A stretch of 64,000 bases of DNA from assembly GCA_036874045.1 (NCBI GenBank), contig CM072341.1:13156501-13220500 (forward strand). Reading direction: 5' to 3'. A program made the translations under genes and the position numbers. The notes under the pieces are model-generated. The model made no database searches and had not been told where the DNA came from. It saw nothing but the letters and a program-made list of their open reading frames with translations. This document shows, in pieces, positions 32,880-43,710 of this stretch (positions within the stretch are counted from its first letter, which is position 1; every line of letters begins with the position of its first letter). This DNA is from Cymodocea nodosa (taxonomy: Eukaryota; Streptophyta; Magnoliopsida; Alismatales; Cymodoceaceae).

Positions 32880-33940
32880 ATGGCATATACATATGCTCGT
32901 AAATTTATTAGACTCAAATTTAGTGTTTGTGAGTTCTACAATTTAGAAGGTCATGACACTAATGATTATTTAAAGTTCAGACGTTTACAAATGTCTAGAT
33001 TAGAAGAGCAACAAATGAATTATATTCAATATAATAGAAATGATTATGACATGCCTATAGTTCACCCAATTGATAGTCATTTTATAGCTAAAAATATGTC
33101 GAGAGAATGGGAAAATGAGGATAGGTGTGCTAGCATGGAAAATTTTGATGTCATTGAACAAAGTTTAATGATATTAGATCAACAACATATTAAACTGAAA
33201 GATTACATGTATTATAACCAAGAAGTCAATCAATTAAACTATCATGATAATCATTATGAACCCAAGATAGATTATATTTATAAAACTAAGCAAAATTTGA
33301 AAAGATTTAACTAAAGAATGGATGAAATGAGACTAGATATTCAGGAAAGAAAGTTTAATTCACTTGTTGAATTGACAACAAAAATACAATACATCACGAA
33401 TCAACAAGAGAATATAAGTAAAAATCAAAGTTTTCAAAACGTGCATAAATTACAAGGGGTCAAGAAAAAAGAAGTTAAAAGTGAAAAACAAAAAGAGATT
33501 ATCGATAAACTAGAAATTCAAGAATGTAATTCAATGGAGAAATTAATTGAAACCACTAAGGATTCAACTCATAAAAATGATGAATTAATAGATTCACTAC
33601 TAGAAATTTCTAAAGAATTGGAAAATATGTGTGTAACCTTAAGATTTGGAACTTATGTGCCACCTAGAATTCAAGAAGAAATTCACTTAAATCAAAGTGA
33701 AAATAATATTCAAAATAAAAATGAAAATACCATATCTGAAACATTAAAATTAATGAAAAAAAATATGAGTTTGGAAGTGAAATTGAAATTGGACAAGAAA
33801 GAGACCTAGATAAAGGAGAATCTGAAATTAATTCAGAACAAGATAAGAAGCCTCCTCAATCTAGATCTTTAACACCTTATCTTAAAAGATTAAAATCAAA
33901 CATCCCTAACAAAGAAGATAAAATTCAAGAAATTTTTGAG
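32880..33940 (+). pseudogene. Gypsy gag, plus-strand copy (decayed)
   Basis: From ATG at 32880 (MAYTYARKF) it follows the minus-strand gag at 46164: CEFYN-EG-D, EQQMNY-QYNR-(D/E)Y, then a Lys/Glu/Asn-rich coiled-coil-prone region, then CVTLR-GT-(V/I)PPR. An in-frame TAA at 33312 and a frame change near 33800 break it. No canonical capsid domain or CCHC knuckle is visible in either copy. Confidence 0.75.
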
Positions 33941-36900
33941 AAAGTTCAAGTTAACATTCCACTTTTAGATCTGTTACAAAAGTTGCCACCTTGTGATAAA
34001 TTTCTTAAGGATTGGTATACCAAGAAGAGAGAGTAGAAAGTATTAAGAATAGTTTTTTTAGCCAACCAGAGTAGTTCTTTATTTTTACCTCAGATTCCTA
34101 AAAAGTTATCTAGTCGGAGAACTCCAATTATATCGTGCACAATAGGAAATACAACATTAGATAGAACCTTAATAGGCCTTGGTATAGGTATAAATGTTAT
34201 GCCAAGTAATATATTTGCTTCCTTGCGATTAGAATGCTTGAGTCCTACTAGAACTAATATCCAATTAGTAGATTGAAGCATAAGGTACCTTAAAGGAAAA
34301 ATAGATGATGTCTTGATTAAGGTTAAGAATTTTATTTACTTTGTAGATATTATTGTTTTGGATTCCCAAAAATCTATTCATTAAAGTAAGGATACCTCTT
34401 AAATTTTGGGAAGACCATTTCTAGCAAAATCTAGGGCAATTATAAATTGTAAGAATAGAACTATGAAATTAGCCTATGGTAATGAGGAAACTCAACTAAA
34501 TATTTTCAAACCTAAAGGAGATGAAGAACTAAAGATGTCTTTAAATGCTATAAACTTTCTAGAAGATGAAGGAGATGTACTAGAGGATGTGATTTAAAAA
34601 GAATTAAATAGGCAACTAGAAATCAAGGATCTAGAAGAGAGCAAAAATATGGATGAAGATCTGAGAGTAGAAGTAGAGGGAACACAAAGGGAATCTAATA
34701 TCATAGATGAGAATGTTAAATTAGGAGCTCTTGCTTCTAATGGTCAATATTTAGATTTAAAATAATTACCACCTAAATTGACCTATAGATTTCAAAAGGA
34801 GAAAGAGCTTGTCCTATAATTTCAACATTAGATTTAAATGAAGAACAAGTGTCTAAATTAGAAGGCTTGGTGAGGAAATATAAAGAAGCAATAGGATAGA
34901 CTATGGTTGATATAAAAGGATTGAGTCTAACTATTTGCCAACATTATATATATTTGGAAGAAAATGCAAAACTAGATACCTAAAAGAAGATTAAATCTCA
35001 ACCTAAAAGATGTAGTAATGAAGGAAATAATGAAAGGGTTGGATAATGATATCATATACCTGATCTCTGATAACTCGTGAGTGAGTCTAATCCATGTAGT
35101 TCCAAAGAAATCTAGGATAATAGTCATTAAGAATGAAAGTCAAGACTTGATACCAAATAGAATCCAATCAAGCTAGAAAATTTGTATAGATTATAAGAAA
35201 TTAAATGTTGTAACTAGGAAAAATCATTTTCCCTTTCATAAATAAAATGCTAAAAAAACTAGTAGGACAAGAGTATTTTATCTTCTTAGACAGGTATTTA
35301 GGATACAACTAAATTCTAATAGTATTAGAAGATCAAAAGAAAACTATTTTCACTTGTCCTAATGAAACATATGCCTTTAAAAGAATGTCATTTAGGTTAT
35401 GCAATGCACCTACCACTTTTCAAATGTACATGCAAGTTATTTTTACTATAATGACAAATGATTTTATTGAAATATTCATGAATGATTTTATCATGTACGG
35501 AACTTTATTTGAGGGGTGTTTGAAAAATTTGGAACTAATATTAGGTCAATGTTTAGAAAAGAATCGAGTTTTGAATTGAGAGAAATGTCATTTTATGGTT
35601 AAATAAGGAACAATTTTAGAGCATGTAGTTTCAATAAAAGGTTTGGAGGTAGATAAAGTCAAAGTAGAAATTATTTCAAACCTATTGGAATCCAAAATAG
35701 TAAAAGATATTAGATCCTTTTTAGGACATGCAAAGGTTTATAGGAGATTTATCAAAGACTTTAGCAAAATAGCTAAACTGTTAACAAATTTATTAAAGGA
35801 CACCCCATTTAACTTTGGTAGGAATTGTAAGGAGGCATTTCTTATGCTCAAATCTAGCATAATTACAACTCCTATAATCCAAGATCTAAATTGGAGCTAC
35901 TATTTGAGTTAATGTGTGATGCATTTAATTTTGCTATAAGACCTATGCTAATAAAGAAAATTAAAAAATCTCTTAGAGAGATTCATTATGCAAGCAAAAC
36001 TTTGAGTGATACTTAAGTAAATTATACAACTACAGAAAAGGAGTTATTAGCTATTGTGTTTGGCTTAGAGAAATTCAAATCATATTTGGTGGGAACTAAA
36101 GTAATAGTATCACTGTTTATTCAACTTTGAAACATCTTTCGGCAAAAAAAGAGACTAAGCCTAGACTAATATGGTGGATATTATTATTTTAGGAATTTGA
36201 TCTAAAAATTAAAGATAAAAAAGAATGTGAGAATATAGTGGTTGATCATTTGTCAAGATTCCAAATATCAAAATCTAAAGTAAATATTAAGAATAATTTC
36301 CCTAACAAACAATTAATGTCAATAGAGGTATTGCCTTGGTATGTAGATGTAATTAATTATTTAGTTACAGGATTAACACCCAAGAAATGGAGTAAACAAC
36401 ATAAGAAATTGTTCTTTTCAAAAGTGAAATACTACTATTAGGAAGACTCCTACTTATTTAAGAAATGTCTCAATTTAGTCATAAGAAAGTGTGCCTCAAA
36501 AATTGAATATAGGAGCATATTACCTTTCTATCATCACCAAATTGTAAAGAATATTTTGGTTCAGGAAAAATAGCTACAAAAGTCTTACAATGTAGATTTT
36601 ATTAGCTAACATTATTTAAAGATGTCCATAAATATTACTTAAGTTGCATAAGATATCAACAAATAGGAAGAGTATCAAGGAGAAATATGATACCTCTAAA
36701 TCCTATTGTTAAGGTTGAAATTTTTGATATGTGGGGACATGATTTCATGAGTTTTTTTCTTATTTCAAATTAATATAGTTATATACTATTATGTGTGGAT
36801 TATATATCTAAGTAGATAGAAGCAATTCCAACCAAAACAAATGACAATAAGGTTGAAGTGGATTTTGCTAAAATAAATATAATAACTAAATTTGGTATGC

Positions 36901-37635
36901 CTAAAGTTGTCATTAGTGATAGGAGAGCCTATTTTTGTAACAAAAGTTTTGAGGCTTTAATGAAGAAGTATGGAGTAAACTACAAAATTACAACTTCATA
37001 TCACCCTCAAACTAGTAGACAAGTTGAGAGTACTAACAAGCAAATTACATTAATCTTAGAAAAAGTGGTTAATCCTACTAAGAAGGATTAGGTTGTTAAG
37101 TTAATAGATGCACTGTAGGCTTGTAGAACAGCTTACAAAACTAACCTAGGGAAGGATTAGACTAGTTTATAGAAAAAGTTGTCATTTGTCTACTAAATTA
37201 GAATAGAAAGCTTATTGGGTATTAAGGACTTTAAATGTTGATATAGATTGAGCAGCTAAGCATAGAAAGACTCAACTAATAGAATTGGAAGAGTTTAAGA
37301 ATGAAGCTTATTACAAAATAGTGGTAGAAAAAGAGAAAATGAAGTTATAGCATGATAAAAAAATTGTACCAAAAACCTTTGAAATATGGCAAGAAATGTA
37401 TCTTTACATGTTTAGACTTCATAACAATCTAGGGAAATTGAGATTTAGATGGGCAAGACATTACATTCTTAGAAATATTTATTTACATGGGGCAATTGAA
37501 ATTGAAAATCCTAAAAATCAAAATATATTTAAAGTTAATAGACAAAGACTCCTACTTGTCATTAAATTTCCAAAGGTTGCGTTTGAAATTAGAGAGGAAG
37601 TGAGATTGGAAGATTACCCAGCCTCTATTACTTAA
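33941..37635 (+). pseudogene. Gypsy pol (protease-RT-RNase H-integrase), plus-strand copy, heavily mutated
   Basis: Parallels the minus-strand pol block for block. It has EIFEKVQVNIPLLDLLQ, a protease relic GLGIGINVMPS (catalytic Asp changed to Gly), and an RT with SFRLCNAPTTFQMY and IFMNDF where the minus copy has MDDF (D to N). The connection domain reads GLEVDKVKVEIISNLLES, followed by RNase H pieces [12 protein letters not shown]. Integrase pieces include VVISDR and the closing ENPKNQNIFKVN. More than a dozen stops fall at former Trp (TGG to TAG/TGA) and Gln (CAA/CAG to TAA/TAG) codons, the signature of C-to-T decay on both strands. Athila/Tat-type by the tract IRNESQDLIPTR-like before the RT. 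Non-functional. Confidence 0.9.
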
Positions 37636-38094
37636 TTTGAAAAAATATATGAGAAAATATAATATATATATATATACAAATAAAAAAACTAAAAACAAAT
37701 AAATAGATTTATTTTGTATGTGTACCTTTTTTCTTTAGTTTTAGTTTTTTTTGCAAATGTTATAGTTTTTATTTTGTTGAAAATAGAAAAAATATAAATA
37801 TATATATATATTAAATTAAAAATACAATAAAAATAAAATAATAAATAAAATATATAGATATAGCTTTTGAGTGAAGTACATTGAGTTATTGTTTAACTCA
37901 ATGAACCTACTCTATTAAGTTAATACATAACTCAACGGAGTTACAAGGTCATGCGATACTTAGTTTTCGGGCAAAAAATTGTCTAATAACCCACCAAGGA
38001 CTTAAGGCACATATTTAATCTTAAAGACTACGATTTGGGGATTTATCACTTTGAAATCATTTGAAATCCTACATTTCCTAAGAAAACCACCTCT
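37636..38094 (+). promoter_or_regulatory. Non-coding spacer between pol and the extra ORF, plus-strand copy
   Basis: Low-complexity AT DNA with (TA)n at about 37662 and 37800, then palindrome arms CATTGAGTTA / TAACTCAATG (37890-37914), then TTAAGTTA and TAACTCAACGGAG to 37942. The minus-strand element has the same motif at the same relative place. Confidence 0.6.
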
Positions 38095-38937
38095 ATGCTG
38101 TCTAATAACTCCATGAAGCAATAGATGGAACCAAGTTGGTGGGAGGAGGTCGACACAACCGCATTTCTCAAGAAGTTAGAAGATTAGCATTCAGGGAAGA
38201 GAATTCAAAACAAGACAAGGGATAAAGAATTACAAGAGGTAGAAGAACAAATTTTTCGTTTTACACAAAAGGTGGTAGATTTAAATATCAAACCCCTAAG
38301 TTTGTTAGAAATGAGAATGAAAGTGGCAATTGAAACCGTTGTAAATAGAGAAAGAAGAATTAGGCTTAGAAACGAAGTTTCCCTAGAATTAATAAAGACA
38401 AAAGCTAAATTATGGTTCCTCCAAGAAATAACATATGTTGTAGAGAAGCACGCAAAAGGGAGGGAACAAATTGAACTCCCAATGCAGGAGGAAGTGCTGA
38501 GGGAAGATGTATAGTTTTACGGCCTCAAGTCAAAGGTATCCAAGCAAGAATTTGATAATTTGGTTAAGCTCTAAAAGGGCCAAGGAGCTAACAAACTAAT
38601 GGCTTTAGCTAAAATTAGTATATTATATAATTGTATGATGATGAAAAGGGTCGAAGAATAATTGAAGGTCTGGTACAAAATTAAGGTAGAAGATTATTAT
38701 GCAAGGGCAAGACCATCGAGGGCCTCTATGCCACAATAGGAAGCGACAAGACCTTCAAGGCTAGTGAAAATAGAAGAGGAAGTACCAATGGCTCCCATAG
38801 TTAAAATGGAGCTAGAAATCCTTTCAAGAGGATGTAAACAACCAATTTTCATAGATTTGGTGTCCTCTAAAGAAGAGGAAGAATAGCAATAGGTCTAGCT
38901 AGCACAAATTGAGAATGTGCAGTAGGGTATAGAGCAA
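38095..38937 (+). pseudogene. Extra 3' ORF of the gypsy element, plus-strand copy (decayed)
   Basis: From ATG at 38095 it reads MLSNNSMKQ, then PSWWEEVDTTAFLKKLED, RDKELQEVEEQIFRFTQ, VVNRERRIRLRNEVSLELI. This aligns directly with the minus-strand ORF at 40792 (MLLCNSTMRK, PEFWEDVVDTSEFLKESEE, REKELQKVKSKLFKFRR). The ORF continues as a charged, Glu/Lys-rich protein with VDL-S-EEEE near its end. In-frame stops at former Gln/Trp codons. It is not env-like: no signal peptide or membrane helix is seen. Confidence 0.8.
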
Positions 38938-39273
38938 TGTTTAGAATGAAAATGTGCATAATATTACTTGTTAATGAATAGTTAACTGCATAGTATTTAG
39001 CTTATCATATAAGAATGAAGTCATTATGTCACAATTATACAATTACATGCCTTAATTAAAAAATATGTATAATTTCCAGGAATTAGTGGTTAATTAAGTA
39101 TCATTTATGAATGAATTAGAAATTACTTCTTTCACATATCAAGTGTTAAATGTTATATAAATATTTGTTTTATTAAACTACAGAACTGAATGAGTCTATT
39201 GAGTTAAGCTTAACTTAATGAGGTTGGTCCATTGAGTTAAGAGTTAAGTCAACAAAGTAAGTCCATTGAGTTA
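38938..39273 (+). repeat. 3' LTR of the plus-strand gypsy element, truncated
   Basis: Starts TGTTTAGAATGAAAATGTGC and runs 336 bp, including TTGAGTTA motifs at 39195-39270. It is cut off where a second LTR head begins. Confidence 0.8.
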
Positions 39274-39556
39274 TGTTTAGAATGAAAAAGTGCATAATAT
39301 TAACAGTTAAATGATGGTTAATTGCATAATATTTAGCTTATCATAAGAGAATTAAGCCATTATGTTATAATTGCACTGTTATATGCTTTAATGAAGGAAT
39401 TTACATAATTTTAAGGAATTAACGTTAATTAAGTACATTTTTGAACTATCGGTAAGTTACAAGCTTTGAAATTCCTAAGTATCTAAATTTTCTGTTATTT
39501 CGGAGAGTTATATTGCATGTACCAGATAGTTATGTTTTTAATGCTTAAAGAATATT
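39274..39556 (+). repeat. Second plus-oriented LTR head fragment
   Basis: Begins anew with TGTTTAGAATGAAAAAGTGC and follows the LTR head for about 280 bp (closest by eye to the copy at 52222-52770). It then breaks at about 39556 into the extra ORF of the minus-strand element. It is in the wrong orientation to be that element's 3' LTR. Confidence 0.75.
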
Positions 39557-39574
39557 TTAAAGAGTTTCTTGCTC

Positions 39575-40792
39575 TTAAGTGGAATCTGTGAAATTATTTT
39601 TGTCCAAATGGCTTCTTTCAGCCTCTTCATTTTCTATTCTTTCTTCTTCCTCCTGACTACCAATCTGTTCTGTTACTATTCTTTCTAATTCTGTAACAGA
39701 TTGGGATGGAGTCACGGGCAATTCAGTTTCTACCCTAATTTCTGTTTCTTCTTGTACAGATTGCAAACTAATTTCAGCCTGATTTTTTTCTTTTCTTTGC
39801 TCCTCCTGCTCCTCCTCAGATTCGGATAGCAAGTTAATAAAAATCTGCTCCACAGGCCCTGTAAAAATTGGTACTTCAGATTTAATTTCTTCATAATTAG
39901 GCACTTTTTCTTTTTCTTTCTTTTTTCTGATTAGTTGTGCTTGTTCTTCCTCTTCATCTTCTGAAGTTAAATCTACAAAAATAGGCTCTGCAGGCTTTCG
40001 AACCACAACTACTATCTCTTCCTATTTAATTCCTCCAATAATTGCTAGTCTCGAAGGACCAGCTTCAGCTTCTTTTGCAGCATCTCTAACAGCAGTTCTG
40101 GCAGTAGCTTCTTGATGTTGTTCCACTTTAATTTTATATTGGGCTTTCAACTTTTCTACAGCCCTCTTTTTGTACAGTGCATCAAACACCAGGTGTACTT
40201 TAGCCACTGCCAAATCTTCTGATTCTCCTTGGTTTTTTCCAACTTGAACCAGTTCCACAAATTCTCTTATTTCTTCTTCAGTCGAAGGCCCTATCATTTC
40301 TACTCGTGCCAATGGCTTAAATGGCGGAACTGAAGGTCCAAACTGCTGCTCCTCAGGAACAGGTCTTTCAGCAATTGGTTCCTCCCGTTCTTCAGTTGCC
40401 TCTTCATTTGCTTTCCTTTCTTGCTCCCAGATCACCCGTTTAGCTTGTCTACAGATTCGTCTTTTGAACCAGAGTCGGGACTTACGCTGGATTAATTCTA
40501 GGGCAACTTCATTACTTGGCCTTATTTGTCTTTCCTTGCTTACAGCTATTTATGTTGCTATTCTGATTCGTGTTTCCATTATTTGAGGTATTTGTATATC
40601 CATATCTACTAAATCTCTTCTAAACTTGAAAAGTTTTGATTTTACCTTCTGTAGCTCTTTCTCTCTTGTCGTATTTCTGATCTTCTGCCGCGTGTGCCAC
40701 TCTTCTGATTCCTTTAGAAATTCTGATGTATCAACAACATCTTCCCAGAATTCAGGCGTCATCTTTCTCATCGTAGAGTTACACAACAGCAC
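39575..40792 (-). pseudogene. Extra 3' ORF of the gypsy element, minus-strand copy
   Basis: A single reading frame of about 406 codons from ATG at 40792 to the stop at 39575, interrupted by TAA at 40550-40552 and TAG at 40022-40024 (probably old Gln or Glu codons). It divides into an N-terminal helical region rich in Arg/Lys/Glu (TPEFWEDVVDTSEFLKE..., coiled-coil prone), a middle with RPVPEEQQFGPSVPP and KPLARVEMIGPSTEEEIREF, and repeated C-terminal acidic blocks (IFVDLTSEDEEEEQ and IFINLLSESEEEQEEQ). It lies downstream of integrase, where Athila/Tat relatives often carry an additional ORF, but I recognise no domain. The plus-strand element has the homologue, so it is part of the element and not a captured neighbour. 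Confidence 0.78.
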
Positions 40793-41095
40793 GGAATCAC
40801 TCTGATTTCTACTGTTCTAGATTCTAAATGATTTGTCAGATAATACCCCCAAAACCTTAGGTTTTAGTTTAAATAAGCATTAAGTTTAGGCGGGTAATCG
40901 GGTCATTTCCTGAACTAATTATTACTATTTTATCCACGGTCTTAGCTATAGTACTCTGTTGTGTTACAGGTAACTCAACGAAATAAGCTCGTTGACTAAC
41001 TCAAGACTTAACGGAGTATGCTCGTTGAGTTAAGCGTAACTCAACGAACTCCCCGTACAAGCAATTATAATAATAAAAATATTACAGAGAATAGT
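40793..41095 (-). promoter_or_regulatory. Spacer with palindrome cluster upstream of the extra ORF
   Basis: At 40975-41045 there is TAACTCAACGAA, CTCGTTGACTAACTCAAG, then CGTTGAGTTA - 4 bp - TAACTCAACG (arms about 41018-41041). These are the same arms as in the LTRs. A promoter or RNA hairpin role is a guess. Confidence 0.5.
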
Positions 41096-41099
41096 TTTT

Positions 41100-41440
41100 C
41101 TGTTTTTTTACAGGTTTAACCGATACTATGCTTCGGTCAGACCTAAATATTTTTTATTTTTTTATTTTTCTTTCGATTGAACCGATATTATGTTTCGGTA
41201 AAAACAATATTTTTTTCTGAAAATTAATATACAATTTTTTTTCGGTTTATCCGATACCATGCTTCGGTCAGACCAAAATATTTTTTATTTTTTTACTTTT
41301 CTTTCGGTTGAACCAATACTATGTTTTGGTAAAACCAAATTTTTTTAATGTTCCAATCATACCGATGCTACGCTTCATTCAAACCTAAATATTTTTTAAT
41401 TTTCCAATCATACCGATAGATCCAATCGGTTGAACCGCAA
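41100..41440 (-). repeat. Tandem repeat, about 60-bp units, in the gypsy 3' spacer
   Basis: Five to six diverged units carry TTCGGTT-AACCGATACTATG, CTTCGGT-AGACC and AAATATTTTTTA. Odd and even units differ (CAGACC versus AAAACC), so the higher-order unit is about 125 bp. CGGTT...AACCG inside units is self-complementary. Confidence 0.85.
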
Positions 41441-41524
41441 CTATTTTTATGTTTTATATATATTTTTAATGTTTTCTTTTCTTTCTTTTTTAATATATAT
41501 ATAAACATAAAAACTGATTTCTTA

Positions 41525-42721
41525 CTAAGTAAAACTCGAGTAGTCCTCTACTCTGACTTCTTCTATAATTCCAAAGGAGCTTTTTGGTGTTTTCAGAATA
41601 GGTTTAAGTCTTTGTCCATTTACTTTAAATATATTCTGATTTTTAGGATTTTCAATTTCAATAGCTCCATAAGGATAAACATTTCGAACTATGTAACGTC
41701 CTACCCATCTAGATCTTAATTTTCCTGGATGGTTATGGAGTCTAGTCATAAAAAGATATACTTCTTATCCTATTTCAAAGTTTTTAGGAATAATTTTTCT
41801 ATCATGCCAGAATTTAATTTTCTCTTTTTCTCTTACATTCTTTGAATAAGCTTCATTTCTAAATTCTTCTAATTCAATTAGTTGCATTTTCCTATTTTTA
41901 GCAGCTTGATTTTAATTAGTATTCAGAGTTTTTAATGCCCAATAAGCTTTATGTTCTATTTCAGCAGGTAAATGACAACTTTTTTCATATACTAGCCTAA
42001 AAGGTGACATACCCAAGCTCATTTTATAAGCAGTTCTATAAGCCCAAAGTGCATCAATCAATCTATTAGCCCAATCTGTTCTAGTAGGATTTACTACTTT
42101 TTCCAAGATTAATTTAATTTGTTTGTTTGCACTTTCTACTTGTCCACTTGTTTACGAATGATATGATGTTGCAATTTTGTGGTTTATTCCATATTTCTTC
42201 ATTAAGGTTTCAAAACTTCTATTACAGAAATGAGTTCCTCTATCACTGATAATAACTTTAGATATTCCAAATCTAGCAAATATATTTGTTCTTATAAATT
42301 GTATTACCACATTGTTATCATTAGTTTTTATAGGAATAGCTTCTATCTATTTAGATACATAATCCACCCCCAACAATATGTAATTAAATTGATTAGACAT
42401 AGGAAATGAACCCATAAAATCTATTCCCCACACATCAAAGATTTCAACCTCAACAATAAGATTAAGAGGCATCATATTCCTCTTTGATATTCTTCCTATT
42501 TGTTGACATCTTAAACAACTTAAGCAATATTTATGAGCATCTTTGAATAGTGTTGGCCAATAAAACCCACATTGCAGAATTTTTGTAGTAGTTTTCCCTG
42601 AACCAAAATGTCCTCCACAAGCTTGGTCATGACAGAAAGACAATATGCTCGAATATTCAGTTTCTGGAACACACCTCCTTAAAACCAGATCAGGACATTT
42701 CTTAAATAAGGGTCTTCCCAA
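41525..42721 (-). pseudogene. Gypsy integrase, minus-strand copy
   Basis: Has the N-terminal zinc-binding HHCC (H in FCHDQ, H in GGHFG, then CLSCLRC), and core Asp in WGIDFMG, Asp in VIISDRGTHF and Glu in [10 protein letters not shown]: the full D,D,E set. It ends with a conserved tail (RSRWVGRYIVRNVYP, ENPKNQNIFKVNGQRL). In-frame stops fall after VDYVSK (old Trp), in the YHS*TSGQ region, after LNTN and after FEIG. It joins the RT/RNase H frame at about 42700 after a one-base deletion. Confidence 0.88.
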
Positions 42722-43710
42722 TAGTAATATTTAACTCTTGAGAAAAATAATTTCTTATCTTGTCTATTCCAATCCTTAGGTGTTAAACCAATAACTAAGT
42801 AATTAACTATGTCTGTATACCAAGGCATTGTGTTGATGGTCATTAATTGTTCATCAGGAAAATTATCCTTAATTTCAATATTTGATTTTTCTATTTGTAA
42901 TCTTGATAAATGATCTACTACTACATTCTCACAACCTTTTCTATCTTTAATTTCTAGAACGAATTCTTGCAATAATAATATCCATCGGATCAATCTAGGT
43001 TTAGTTTCTTTTTTCTTTATTAGATGTTTTAGAGCTGAATGATCCGTGTATACTATTACTTTAGCTCCAATCAAATATGATCTAAACTTTTCTAAAGTAA
43101 ACACAACAGCTAATAATTCTTTTTCAGTAGTTGTGTAATTAACTTGAGCATCATTTAAGGTTTTGCTTGCATAATGAATCACTCTAGGAGATTTTTCTAT
43201 TTTCTGTCCTAACACTGCTCCTACAGCAAAATCAGAAGCATCGCACATTAATTCAAATGGATGATTCCAATTAGGTGCTTGAATTATAGGAGTTGAAATT
43301 AAGCTAGTCTTAAGTCTGAAAAATGCTTCCTTGCAATTTTTATCAAAGTTAAATGGAACATCTTTTAATAGATTAGTTAAAGATCTAGCTATCTTGCTAA
43401 AGTCTTTAATAAATCTTCTATAAAAACCAGCATGTTCTAGAAATAATCTAATAACTTTTACTGATTTAGGTTCTGGTAGATTAGAAATTACTTCTATTTT
43501 AGCTTTATCTACTTCCAACCCTTTTTTAGAAACAACATGCCCTGAGACTATTCCTTGTTTAACCATGAAGTGACATTTTTCCCAATTTAAAACCAGATTT
43601 TTTTCCACACAGCGTTTTAATATTTGGTCTAAATTGCCTAAACACACTTCATATGAGTTGCCATATACAATAAAATCATCCATAAATATTTCTAAAAATT
43701 CATCAGTCAT
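42679..43710 (-). pseudogene. Gypsy reverse transcriptase palm end, connection and RNase H, minus-strand copy
   Basis: 343 open codons: [12 protein letters not shown] (catalytic MDD intact), [33 protein letters not shown], then RNase H with [29 protein letters not shown] and [11 protein letters not shown] (Asp and Glu residues present). It ends VVDHLSRLQ and [13 protein letters not shown]. This is the best preserved part of the element. Confidence 0.92.

Noticed and set aside
39575..40792. Acidic ORF as a host nuclear gene
   Set aside because: A decayed homologue is in the same relative position in the plus-strand gypsy copy, so it belongs to the element.
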